Of a stretch of 64,000 bases of DNA, positions 52,651 through 64,000 are shown piece after piece. Position 1 is the stretch's first letter, and each line of letters opens with the position of its first letter. Origin of the DNA: Rhizomys pruinosus (Eukaryota; Chordata; Mammalia; Rodentia; Spalacidae); NCBI GenBank assembly GCA_009823505.1, contig VZQC01010403.1, positions 224,990-288,989 on the forward strand. Direction: 5' to 3'. The notes below the pieces were generated by a model. That model was not told where the DNA came from. It worked only from the letters and a program-made list of their open reading frames with translations, and did not search any database. The position numbers were made by a program, and so were the translations under genes.

Positions 52651-53550
52651 AAGTTATCCCTTAGGACCCTCGGTCAAATTGGTATGGGCATTAAGTATGG
52701 TCATTAAGCACCCAGAAAGGCTAAGTTACCCCAGCCTGATACATCACACCTATACTAAAATTTTATCTTCTGAAAAACAGTTATTTCCATATCATATTTA
52801 TTTACCTTTTCCCATTTTAACTTCATGTTATGCTGTAATATGTATATATGTCCACCATCATACACCATCATAGTCTGAAAATAAGTGGTAGGTTAGTTCT
52901 AGGACCTGTCCAGGGATTCATAATATAAGAGCACAGTTGTGTTCAGATCATGGGGAATATAGCATTAATGTTGCTCAATTTGCCTTAGAACTAGGTACTT
53001 GATGCTAGCATCCACAGATGAGGGATACCATTCATCTTTTGTTTTTCTGGGACTGTGTTACTTCACTTAACATAATATCTTTTAGTTCAATCCATTTACC
53101 TGCAAATTTCATGATATCATCTTTCTTTACCACCACATAGAACACCATTGTGTAGATGTACCACATTTTCTCTATCCAGTCATCAGTTGAGGGGCACTTG
53201 GGTTGGTTCTAGCTCTTTGCTATTGTGAAGAGAGCTGCTATTATCATGGCCGTACATGTATCTTTGCCATAGGATGTGTCTTGTGGGTATATACCCAGAA
53301 GTGGTATGGCTGTGTCAGGTGATAGGCTCATTCCGAGTCTTTTAAGGGTTCTCCACACTGCCTTCCATAATGATTGTACGAGTTTGCATTCCCACAAGCA
53401 GTGGATGAGTGTTTCCTTTTTACCACAACCTCTCCAGCATTTGGTATCATTTGTTTTCCTGATTCTAGCCAGCCTTATCGGAGTGAGATGATATCTTAAA
53501 GTGGTTTTGATCTGTATTTCCTTAATTATTAGTGATGTTGAACACTTTTT

Positions 53551-53700
53551 TTTTTTTTGGTCTTTTTGAGACAGGGTCTCCCTGTAGCCCCAGCTGTCCT
53601 GGAACTCACTCTGTAGACCAGGCTGGCCTTGAACTCACAAAGATCCACCTGCCTCTGCCTCCCAAGTGCTAGGATTAAAGGTGTGCACCACCACACCCGG
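53551..53700 (-). mobile_element. B1 SINE inside L1 ORF2
   Basis: TSD ttgaacacttttt at 53538-53550 and 53701-53713. Reverse B1, very well preserved. Confidence 0.97.
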
Positions 53701-55772
53701 TTGAACACTTTTTAAGATGTTTCTCTGACATCTCTATTTCTTCACTTGTGAAGTCTCTTTACTCCATCTTTTGAGTGAGTCATTTGTTTTCTTGTTTGTT
53801 TTTTGTGTAGTTTATATATTTTGGAAGTTAGTGCTCTGTCAGATGTATCAGCAGTGAAGGTTTCCTCCCACTCTGTGGGTTTTCTCTTCACTTCCCTGAT
53901 TTCTCTTCACTTCCTTGATTGTTTCTTTTGCTGTATAGAAGCTTTTGAGTTTTATAAGGTTCCACTTGTCAATTGTCAACCTTGTTTCCTGTGCAGCTGC
54001 TGTCTGATTTAGAAAGTCTTTTCCTATGCCTTTGTCTTGTAGTCTGCTGCCAACTTTTTCTTCTATCTCCTTCAGAGTTTGGGGTTTCATGTTGAGGTCT
54101 TTGATCCATTTAGAGTTGATTTTTGTATGGGGCAAGAGGTAGGGGTTTAATTTTATTCTTCTATAAGTGGTGATCCAGTTTTGCCAACACCATTTGCTGA
54201 GATGCTGTCTTTCCTCCATTGAGTCTTTTTGGCCCCCCTTGTCAAATATGAGGTGGCTAAAATTGTATATGCTCAAGTTTGGATCTTCAGTTTTGTTCCA
54301 TTTGTCTATGGGTCTGTTTTTGTGCCAGTACCAGGCTGCTTTTATGACTATAGCTCTGTAGTATAGTTTGAAGTTTGGTATAGAGCTGCTCCCTGTATTG
54401 CTCTTTTCACTCAGGGTTGCTTTGGTTATTTAGGGTCTTTTGTTTGTCCATATGAATTTAAGGATTTTTTTTCCAAGCATGCAAAGAAAGTCTTGGGGAT
54501 TTTAATTAGGATTGTGTTAAATCTGTATATTAATTTGGGTAGAATGGACATTTTACTATATTAGTTTTTCCAATCCATGAGCATGGGAGGTCTTTCCATC
54601 TTCTGATGTCATTTTCAATCTCCATCTTCAGGGGTTTGTAATTTTTGTTGTAGAAATCTTTGGTATCTTTGGTTATGTTTGTTCCTAGGTATTTTATTGT
54701 TTTTGAGGCTATTGTGATTGGGAAGGTCTCCTTGTGTTCCTTCTTTAGCTGCTTGTTGTTGGTGGAAAGAAAGACTATGGATTTTTTGAGGTTAATTTTG
54801 TATCCCAACATATTACTGAAATCCCTAATCATTTCCAGGAGTTTTCTAGTTGAGTTTTTAGCATCCCTTAGATAAACTATCATATAATCTGCAAAGAGGG
54901 ATAGTTTGAGTTCCTCTTTTCCAATTAGTATTCCTTTAATTTCCTTTTCTTGCCTTATTGTCCTAGCAAATGTTTCAAGCACTATATTGAAGAGGAGTGG
55001 TCACAGGCGGCAGCCTTGTCAAGTTCCTACCTTTAAGGGGAATTCTTCTAACTTTTCTCCATTTAGGATGATGTTGGCTGTGGGTTTCTTGTATATGGCT
55101 TTGATTATGTTGAGGAATGATCCTTCCAATCCAATTCCCTCTAGGACTTTAAGCATGAAGGAGTGTTGGATTTTGTCAAAGGCCTTCTCTGCATCAATTG
55201 AGATGATCATGTGGTTTTTGTCTTTCAGTCCATTTATGTGTTTTATTGATTTATATATGTTGAACCATCCCTGTATCTCTGGTATGAATCCAACTTGGTC
55301 ACTATGGATGATCTTCTTGATGTGGGTCTGTATGCAATTTGCAAGTATTTTGTTGAGAATTTTTGCATCTACGTTCATTAATGAGATGTGTCTATAGCTT
55401 TCTTTTTTGCTTGTATCTTTGCCTGGTTTTGGTATTAGAGTGATGTTAGCTTCATAGAAGGAGTTTGGCATAATTCCCTCTGTTTGTATCCTTCTGAACA
55501 GTTTGAGTAGCAGTGGTTGTAGGGCCTCTCTAAATGTTTTATAGAATTCTTCCGTGAAACCATCTGGACCATGGCTTTTGTTTGTTGGGAGGTTTTTTAA
55601 TTACATCTTCAATTTCCTCAAATATTATGGGCTTATTTAAGCTGTCAATCTCTTCTTGGTTTAGCTTTGGTGATTCCCAGGATTTCAAATATTCATCCAT
55701 TTTGCTTAGGTTTTCAAATTTAGTAGAGTATAGGTTTTTGAAGTATTCCCATATGATTTCCTGGATCTTTTC

Positions 55773-56038
55773 TTTTTTATTTTTTTTAATTTTTTTTTAT
55801 TATTAATTTTATTTATTTCTGTATGTGTATGAATGTACTGTCTGCATGCAAGTTTGTGCACCCGTGTCGTGCAACGCCGCGGAGGTCAGAAGAGGGTATC
55901 GGATTCCCCTGGAACTGGAGTTCTCCTGGAATTGGAGTTTCAGACGGTTCTTAGCCACCATGTGGGTGCTGGGGATTGAACTGGCGTCCTCTGTAAGAGC
56001 GGTCGGCGCTCTTAACCGCTAGGCTATCTCTCCAGCCC
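55773..56038 (-). mobile_element. B2 SINE, duplicated subfamily ('ttcagac' type), inside L1 ORF2
   Basis: TSD gatttcctggatcttttc at 55755-55772 and 56039-56056 (18 bp, exact). 17-nt duplication present. Confidence 0.98.
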
Positions 56039-56343
56039 GATTTCCTGGATCTTTTCATTGTCTGTCGTGATGTTTCCCCTTTCATCATGAATTCTATTGA
56101 TTTGGAGTTGCTCTTTCTTTCTTTTGGTTAACTGGGCTAGAAGCCTGTCTATCTTGTTTACCCTTTTAAAAAACCAACTTTTGGATTTGTTGATTCTTTG
56201 TATTATTTTCTTTGTTTCTATTTCATTGATTTCTGCTCTGATTTTTGTGATTTCTTCCTGTCTGTTGAGTTTAGGGCACATTTGTTGTTGTCTCTCAAGT
56301 GTTTTTAGCTGCAGTTTTAGATTGTTTATTTGTGCTCTTTCTG

Positions 56344-57800
<1,457 letters not shown>

Positions 57801-58544
57801 TTCTTTTCTTTTCTTTTTTTTTTTTTAATTTTTTTAATTTAATGTAGACACCCAGGGCTATAAATTTCCTTCTGCTTTTAAAGTATCCCATAGGTTTTGT
57901 TGTGCTGTATTTCATTTTCGTTTAGTTCCAGGAATGCTTTTATTTCTTTCTTGACCCATTCATCATTCAGGAGTGTGTTGTTTACTCTCCATGTCTTCTT
58001 GTAGATAGTAGGGCTTATCCTGGTGTTGATATTGAGTTTTATTGTGCTGTGATCTAATATAATGCATGAAATTATTTCAATCTTTTTGTATTTGTTGAGG
58101 ATTTTTTCCTGTGTCCCAGTAGGTGGTTGATTTTGGAGAATGTTCCGTGGGGTGCTAGGCAGAAAGTGTATTCTCTGGTGTTTGGGTGTAATATTTGGTA
58201 GATGTCTGTGAGGTCCATTTGGTGTATTGTATTGTTCAGTTCAGATGTCTCTCTGTTTACTCTTTGTCCAGTTGACCTGTCCAAAGGTCAGTGGGGTATT
58301 GAAGTCCCCTACTATGAGTGTACTGGGGTTAATCTGTGCCTTGAGGTCTTGGAGAATTGTGCACCAGAGTTTGGTGCATATATATTCATGATTGTGACAT
58401 CTTCATGGTTTATTGTTCCTTTGATAAGGATGTAATGGCCCTCATTTTCTCTTCTGATTACTTTTACTTTGAAGTCTGTTTCGTCTGATATTAAAATAGC
58501 AACTCCTGCTTGCTTTTGGGTACCATTTGCTTGTAACAGTTCTA

Positions 58545-59110
58545 CTTGTAACTTGTGTGGGAGAACCTGTGGTAGACCCCACATGTGGCACTTGTCTTTC
58601 TGTGGTTGGCTTATAATGGCAATAACAATCTCCAATTTCATCCACATTTGGTAAATGACAGGATTTCCTTCTTTTTAATGGATGAATAAGTAGTCTTCCA
58701 TTATGTATGCACCATATTTTCTTTATCCATGCATCAACCAACAGACACTTAGGTTATTTTGAATTGTGCTGTTATGAACATGGAAGGACAGATGAGTCTT
58801 TGTCCTAATGAGTTCATTTTCTTTGGATCAATGGAATATATAAGTCTATAGAATGTTCAACAGCACTGATCATTGGCAAAATGCAAATCATTGGCCAAAT
58901 ATTCTTACCTCATCCTGGTAAGAATAAGTATCATCAAGAAGACAAAGGATAGCAAGGACAGGGAGAAGAGGAAGGCTTGTCCAATGTCAGTTGGAAGTAT
59001 AAATTGGTATATGATGGAAGACAGTATGAAAGTTAAAACCATTAAAATATAACTACACTACAATCCAGAATCCCACTACTAGATGTGTATCCTTCATCTT
59101 TTTAAAGGGA
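58545..59110 (-). mobile_element. Old L1M ORF2 fragment with inverted 5' part
   Basis: 58545-58790 is antisense ORF2 C terminus ('cacttgtctttctgtggttggcttataatgg', 'cattatgtatgcaccatattttctttatccatgcatcaacc'). 58860-59110 is sense ORF2 from just upstream ('gcaaaatgcaaatcattgg', 'taagaataagtatcatcaagaagacaaagga', 'agtataaattggtatatgatgg', 'cagaatcccactactagatgtgtatcc'). The opposed orientation indicates a twin-priming inversion. The younger L1 abuts it at about 58540. Confidence 0.75.
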
Positions 59111-59139
59111 TGGAACAACCAGTCCTAGAAGGAGCTGGA

Positions 59140-59362
59140 GTCTTTTAAAAATAATTTATTTGTTTTTATTTTATGTGTATGAGTGTTTTGCCTGCATGTT
59201 GTATATGCAAAGCCTGCATGTGTGCAGTACCTACAGAGGCCAAGATATCTTCAAATTGAAGTTATGGACATTCATTACCCAGATGTGGGTGCTGGAAACA
59301 ATACCTGGGTCCTCTGCAAGAGCAACAAGGGCTGTTAACTGCTGAGTCATCTCTCCAGCTCC
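59140..59362 (-). mobile_element. B2/B3-type SINE, older
   Basis: Reverse: 'gtgtatgagtgttttgcctgcatg', 'gatgtgggtgctggaaacaatacctgggtcctctgcaagagcaac', 'aactgctgagtcatctctccagctc'. Confidence 0.88.
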
Positions 59363-59378
59363 TATTCAAGCATCTTTT

Positions 59379-59586
59379 TTTTTTTTTATGTGTATGAATG
59401 TACTGTGTGCATGTAGGTTTGTGCACCCGTGTTGTGCAATGCCCCGGAGGTCAGAAGAGGGTGTTGGATTCCCCTGGAACTGGAGTTAAAGATGGATCTC
59501 AGCTGCCATGTGGGTGCTGGGGATCGAACCCTGGTCCTCCGCAAGAGCAATCGGCGCTCTTAACCGCCAGGCCATCTCTTTAGGCC
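59379..59586 (-). mobile_element. B2 SINE, non-duplicated subfamily
   Basis: TSD tcaagcatctttt at 59366-59378 and 59587-59599. 'ggaactggagttaaagatggatctcagctgcc' without the duplication. Confidence 0.97.
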
Positions 59587-59779
59587 TCAAGCATCTTTTA
59601 ATGCATGTTAGATTACTAGAACCTATGTTGGGTATTGTGTGTAGTGCCATGATGAAATACACAACAACAAAACCCACACAAATACACCCATATCCACAAC
59701 AAGCAAGGCTGTTAGGGTAATAATTTGGAAGGACTAAGACAAACAATTACTATCTATAATAGAGAAGTGAACTCCAGGG

Positions 59780-60760
59780 ATCTTGCAATCCAGAGGAGGG
59801 GTAGGAATGTCTGGCGAGGCCTCATGAAGAATGGGATATTTGAGTTGTGTTGCAATGAGTAGACAGTTTTATTTCACCTAGTGTGAAAAATCACAGGTGC
59901 AAAGGCAAAACTGAGAAAGAAGAGGCAGTTTGGAGCTGTGGAAGAGTATGTTTATTTTGGAAAAATATTTTATTTATTATTTTTATTTTATGTGCATGAG
60001 TATATTGCCTGCATGTGTGTAAGTGCACCTGTGTCATGCAATGCCTTCAGAGGTCAGAAGAGGGCATTGGGTTGCCTTAGAAATAGAGTTACTGATAGTT
60101 GATAGCTGCTGTGTGGGTGCTGGGAACTTAATCTAGGTCTTCTTCAAGAGCAGCCAGTGCTCTTAACTGCTGAGCCATTTCTACAGCCCTCAGAATAATA
60201 TATTTAATTATAGCTAAGATGTTTGGGAATAAGAAGGGTGAGAAATTCATTGAACCATTCTACATTTTCTGTTGTGAACCAGCTGGGTATCAGGCATTCT
60301 TCTGGTAGTCTCCTGTATCAGTGAGAACACAATCCGAATGTCTAGTTAGGAATGAGACTGCGAGAAGAGCACCAATAAGTGAATGCTGTGGTGTCATGAA
60401 GAAAGAAGCCCATAGAATAGAATCCCAGGCAGAAATAATAACAAATGCAGACCCTCCAGTCCAAAGCTGTGGCTGTGTGCAGAGCAGGAAGATGGTCACT
60501 GAAGAGTGGAGTTCAAGGACAGAGACGACCCTGAAGGGATAATATCCAGCCCAGTGGCTTGGGCCTTGAAGATGATATTTTGGCTTCTGAACTGATTAAA
60601 CAAGGGTCCCATTGGAGGGTTTGAGCAGAGGAAGAACATGATCTGATTTAGGTTTAAAGAGACTTTTGAGGCTGCTGATCTGAGGGTAGACTTTAGGAAG
60701 ATCAGGCTGGAACAAAAGAGACCAGTTAAGGAGGCTGGTGTAATGATCCATTATAAATAA
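59780..60760 (+). mobile_element. Ancient mammal-wide repeat fragments, split by a B3
   Basis: 'ggcgaggcctcatgaagaatgggatatttgagttgtg', 'caggtgcaaaggcaaaactgag', and especially 'ccattggagggtttgagcagaggaagaacatgatctgatttagg ... ggaacaaaagagaccagttaaggaggctggtgtaatgatcc' (60610-60750). This phrase recurs across placental genomes. I recognise the pattern but do not assert the family name. Confidence 0.55.
59960..60190 (-). mobile_element. B2/B3-type SINE, older
   Basis: Reverse: 'gtgcatgagtatattgcctgcatgtgtgtaagtgcacc', 'gctgctgtgtgggtgctgggaacttaatct', 'aactgctgagccatttctacagcc'. Confidence 0.9.
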
Positions 60761-60764
60761 TGGA

Positions 60765-61360
60765 GGGCTGGAGGGGGTCCCCTTTGGATGTTCTGAAGGA
60801 TTTACTGAATTCACTGCAAGTAAGAGAAATTACCCAAGCTTGAATGCAAGGTTTCTGGCATAAACACTTAGAAGACTGGGGTGTTATTAACAAGATGATT
60901 GTATGCAGCTGGAAGAGCAGGGCTCAGTGTGACATGATTACTGGAATCCAGGTGGAGGTGCTGAGTAGGAATTTGGTGTCTACAGAAAGAAGTATTAGCA
61001 GTCTTCAGAGTTTGGAATGTATTTTAAAACTTAAACTGAATGAGTTCCCTAAAGGAACACATGGAGAAAGGGACTAAGTGCTGGGCCCTGGGGGATCCCA
61101 GTACTGGGAGATCAAGGAGATGACTTAGAAGGTATGGCCCAGAAGGAGGTCACAGCAGCTGTGGTATCCAGAGACCAGAACAGTGGGGAAGAAGATGACG
61201 GACTGGGCCACGTTCTGCTAATGCTCTCAAGTAAGACGAGGCCTGGGACTGAACCACTGAATCTGGGTGTGGTGCTGGCCAGATAGATCACTGACACCTA
61301 CACGCGACCCTTCTCAATGGGATGAGGAATGAAAGATGCAAACACTGGCTTTAAAAAAGA
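60765..61360. other. Single-copy DNA, no gene seen
   Basis: Could continue the ancient repeat (60950-61280 has 'tggaatccaggtggaggtgctgagtagg'), but this is not certain. No exon recognised. Confidence 0.35.
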
Positions 61361-61364
61361 GGAG

Positions 61365-61550
61365 GGTTGGGCGTGGTGGCGCACGCCTTTAATCCCAGGA
61401 CTCGGGAGGCAGAGATAGGTGGATCTCTGTGGATTCAAGGCCGGCCTGGTCTACAGAGTGAGCTCCAGGACACCTGGTACTAAAAGGGAGACCCTGTCTC
61501 AAAAATACCAAAAAAAGTGTAAAACCAAAAAGAAAAAATAAAATAAAAAA
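61365..61550 (+). mobile_element. B1 SINE with long A-rich tail
   Basis: 'ttgggcgtggtggcgcacgcctttaatcccagg' to 'gagaccctgtctcaaaa' and an A-rich tail. Flanks 'aaaaaagaggag' (about 61353-61364) and 'aaaaaagaagaggag' are TSD-like. Confidence 0.92.
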
Positions 61551-61554
61551 GAAG

Positions 61555-62145
61555 AGGAGAGGAACTGTAGGTACTAGCTAGATGTTTACTTCTGAGGACT
61601 TCTCTTGTCAAGAGAAATAGAAAGTCACAACAGTATCTGGAGAAGAAACTGAGCCCCATCTTTATGTTCCCCAGAAGCAGTCCCTGAGATAAATATTTCA
61701 ATGGAAATGTGAATTTATATGGTTATTTTTGTTTAGGGATTATTAGCAGGGGGACAGGCCCTGAGAAGAGGAAGAAATCTTGCTTTTTGAGAATGACTTA
61801 CTAAGCAGAGGTCATTGTGGGTGATGGAGCTCAGTCCTGCAGGGCAACTTTGCACTGCGCGCGCGCACACACACACACACGCACACACACACACACACAC
61901 ACACGCACACTCACACAGCAGAATGATCCAACCTGATAGGAAAAAAAGAACCTTCCCAATTGTTGGTTTGAGGATGTTTCATGGAGTATTAATTTACTGA
62001 TGACTTTATCCAGCAGTGAGTGAGTAAGGGGAAGATGGAGGCAGAAGGAAGAGGTGAATGCAGGGCCTGTGCTCTCTGAAGACATGGAGAATGGTAGGCA
62101 GAGACACCGGACTCTGAGAAGGGCTATGGAACGCTATCTTCAGGC
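61555..62145. other. Unassigned DNA with a (CA)n array
   Basis: A (CG)n(CA)n run lies at 61857-61915 ('gcgcgcgcacacac...'). The rest is unassigned. Short minus frames are not convincing. Confidence 0.45.
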
Positions 62146-62149
62146 AGGA

Positions 62150-62400
62150 CATAGTCACTGAAATCATGAACGCACAGCAGCTTTGGTTTCTTACACTGGC
62201 TGAGCCAGCTCAAGAATGGGCCCATCAACAGTAATCGCGAATGGGGAGGAGCTCACAGGGGTCCCTACCCCTCCTTGTTGGACTACTGGCTACTGATTAT
62301 TCTGGGGAACACCCCCTGATGAGCTTACCATGCTCCAGTGGATAGTCCCAAACCCACAGTCACACAGGTGGCCTGGGTTAAACTCAGTGGGTCATGAAAT
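62150..62400 (+). mobile_element. L1 (Lx-like) 3'UTR fragment, sense
   Basis: 'gacatagtcactgaaatcatgaacgcacagcagctttgg', 'gctcacaggggtccctaccc', 'catgctccagtggatagtcccaaacccacagtcacac' and 'aactcagtgggtcatgaaa' follow the order of the rodent L1 3'UTR. Confidence 0.65.
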
Positions 62401-62404
62401 GCAT

Positions 62405-62930
62405 GTAGCTCCTCTTTTGACCAGTTTTTGGAGCGAGTAGAGGACAAGGCCATGAACTGAGAGTGAGGCTGGGACAGGAGGAGTGGGGGTTTGCAGAGAG
62501 GAGGTGCAGTGATGCAGGTGGGGGTAAGTGATCCACTTGGGGCATGCGGCATAATCCTGAGGCAACTGGGTAGGACCAGCTTCTAGGAACCTTGCCTGGG
62601 ATCAGATTTCAGAGGTCGCTGCACATGTGATCAGAAGGCAGAAGGGAGACCCTGGATGCTTTAGTTGAACAGGACGGTGACTGTTCTGAGTCAGGCTTAA
62701 AAGTCTGGTGTTTGGGGTGGAGCAGGTCAGGGAAGTGAAGGTAGGAATCTGGATGCTTTCCACCAAGCCTCGGGTGAGCTCTTGGAATGGGAAATCAAAA
62801 GAAGCAGATGTATGGGAAGTTGGGCTTGGCACATAGCCCCAGGCTTCAGGGGCAGCAAAATGCTAGTGCACTCTTTCAATTGCTGTGCACGCCTCCTCAG
62901 GATTACATTCAATCCGCAGCTTCTGCTCAG
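62405..62930. other. Single-copy DNA, no gene seen
   Basis: Minus frames of 75 and 76 codons at 62325-62832 have no recognised domain. Confidence 0.35.
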
Positions 62931-62935
62931 GAGGT

Positions 62936-63302
62936 TTTTTTTTTGTTGTTGTTGTTGAACATCCGTTCTTGGGTGTATATGGGTACACAAGTATGCAGTT
63001 GCACATATATGCATGTATGCACATGGGTGCTCATGCCTACGGAAGCTACAGGTTACCTGCAGGTGCTGTTCCTCAGAAGCCATCAACCTGTTGTTCTTTG
63101 ATACAGGGTCTCTCACTGGCCTTGACCTCACTGATTCTGCTAGACTGGCTAGCCAGCAAGCCCCAGGAATCCACTTGTCTCCACCTCCTCGGTCCTGGAT
63201 TAGACACAGGGGCCCCCACACCTGGCAGCTTTCATGCAGGTTCTGAAGATTCAGTCCTGCTCCTCATGCTTGCAAGGGACACATAAGCTATCTCCGAGTC
63301 CT
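62936..63302 (-). mobile_element. B4-type SINE
   Basis: (TTG)n tail at 62946-62960, 'cacatgggtgctcatgcctacggaag', 'gatacagggtctctcactggccttgacctcactgattctgctagactggctagccagcaagcccc', 'cacacctggcag', 'ataagctatctccgagtcct'. Frames of 133 and 164 codons here are repeat-derived. Confidence 0.85.
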
Positions 63303-63309
63303 CAAGTAG

Positions 63310-64000
63310 CTTTAAAAAAATACTTTTATTGATGATTTGTGTATTTCATACATAATCTTTCAGTCCAATTTAGACACATTCCCCTCTCCCTGCCCCCCAC
63401 CCCACCCCAGTTCAAGCTTTCTGCTGTACATGTCTTGCATCTTTCTCTCAGTTTTTCCAAAGTTTTTCACTGTGGAGGCTTATTGTTTGGGACAGCATTT
63501 AACTGTATCAGTCAGTTCTTTGACCCAGTCTTTATGTTGTTGTTGTTCCCTCCCCTCTGTATTGTTCCAACATATGTCTATATAATCATCACATATATAT
63601 CAAAATTATGACCTCTGAGAATAAACTCTATATTAATTCCAAGATATGTTTATGCATTCACATTTTCCCTTTTTAGTTTTATATCACTTTAAAATATAAA
63701 TACATACCTTCCACCCATATACAGTAATTACAGAGTCTGAAAATAAGTGGTAGGTCAAGACTAGAGCCTGCTAAGAGATTCACATTATAGCAACACAGTT
63801 GCCTTCAGATAAAAAGAAATATAACAATAATGTTGTTTCCAGTGCTTTTCCACTGGGGATTTGGTGTTAGTGTCCACAAATGAGGGAAGCCATTCCCTGT
63901 TTGTTTTTCTGGGACTGTGTTACTTCACTTAGCATAATGGTTTCAAGTTCCATCCATTTACCTGCAAAGTTCATGATGTCATCTTTCTTTACTGCTGAAT
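63310..64000 (-). mobile_element. L1 3' end, antisense, running off the window
   Basis: 'atacttttattgatgatttgtgtatttcatacataat', 'ctgccccccaccccacccc', 'gtccacaaatgagggaagccattccc', and 'tccatccatttacctgcaaagttcatgatgtcatctttctttactgctgaat' (start of the ORF2 C-terminal region). Same family as 34.7, 49.3 and 52.7 kb. Confidence 0.9.

Noticed and set aside
53803..55397. Plus-strand frames with hydrophobic, membrane-like sequence
   Set aside because: They are complements of L1 ORF2 on the minus strand.
62727..63286. Frames of 133-164 codons on both strands
   Set aside because: They fall in a B4 SINE and flanking repeat sequence, with a Val/Gln run from the (TTG)n tail.

Overview
The window is mammalian, specifically rodent, nuclear DNA. 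It is dense in rodent SINEs (B1, B2, B3, B4 and ID types), rodent L1/Lx LINE fragments and LTRs, plus older mammal-wide repeats (MIR, L1M). No bacterial-type genes, CRISPR arrays or operons are present. A 17-nt duplicated B2 variant suggests a muroid, possibly a cricetid such as a hamster, vole or deer mouse, but the species cannot be fixed by eye. A four-N gap beside a poly-C run at 7463 shows that this is a draft assembly.

Only one real protein-coding segment could be supported. It is the first coding exon of a FAM240-family gene on the minus strand (2771-2915), with intact acceptor, start codon and donor. The rest of that gene lies outside the window or is not recognisable. Two retrocopies of housekeeping genes are present. 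One is a decayed Rhbdd2 processed pseudogene (56344-57800, minus) inserted into the ORF2 of an L1. The other is a short Rpe retrocopy (21577-21892) whose 5' part is inverted, flanked by a 14-bp target-site duplication (TSD).

Layout. 1-950: LTR. 1-13 kb: B1/B3/B4 SINEs, the Fam240 exon, a 15-copy minisatellite (6425-6860) and an old MIR. 13-21 kb: single-copy DNA with old L1 pieces, a foldback L1 and a CCCT repeat. 21-31 kb: medium-reiterated rodent repeats split by later insertions (Rpe; an LTR within an L1 within a repeat), a perfect hairpin at 24 kb and a second LTR at 30.3-30.8 kb. 31-39 kb: mostly single-copy DNA plus an L1 3' end. 39-51 kb: a cluster of young B2 insertions, many with exact TSDs, and L1 3' ends. 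52.7-58.5 kb: a long 5'-truncated L1 on the minus strand carrying nested B1, B2 and Rhbdd2 insertions. 58.5-64 kb: old L1, old repeats and another L1 3' end running off the edge.

The notable content is retrotransposition structure rather than a gene system. It includes a B2 copy that carried about 110 nt of 3' flanking sequence with it, an insertion made only of poly(T) flanked by a 14-bp TSD, twin-priming inversions in L1 and Rpe copies, three diagnostic B2 subfamilies, and 13 of 13 young B2 copies in one orientation. I found no convincing new biological system. Repeat family names are by recognition of consensus motifs; edges without a stated TSD are approximate.
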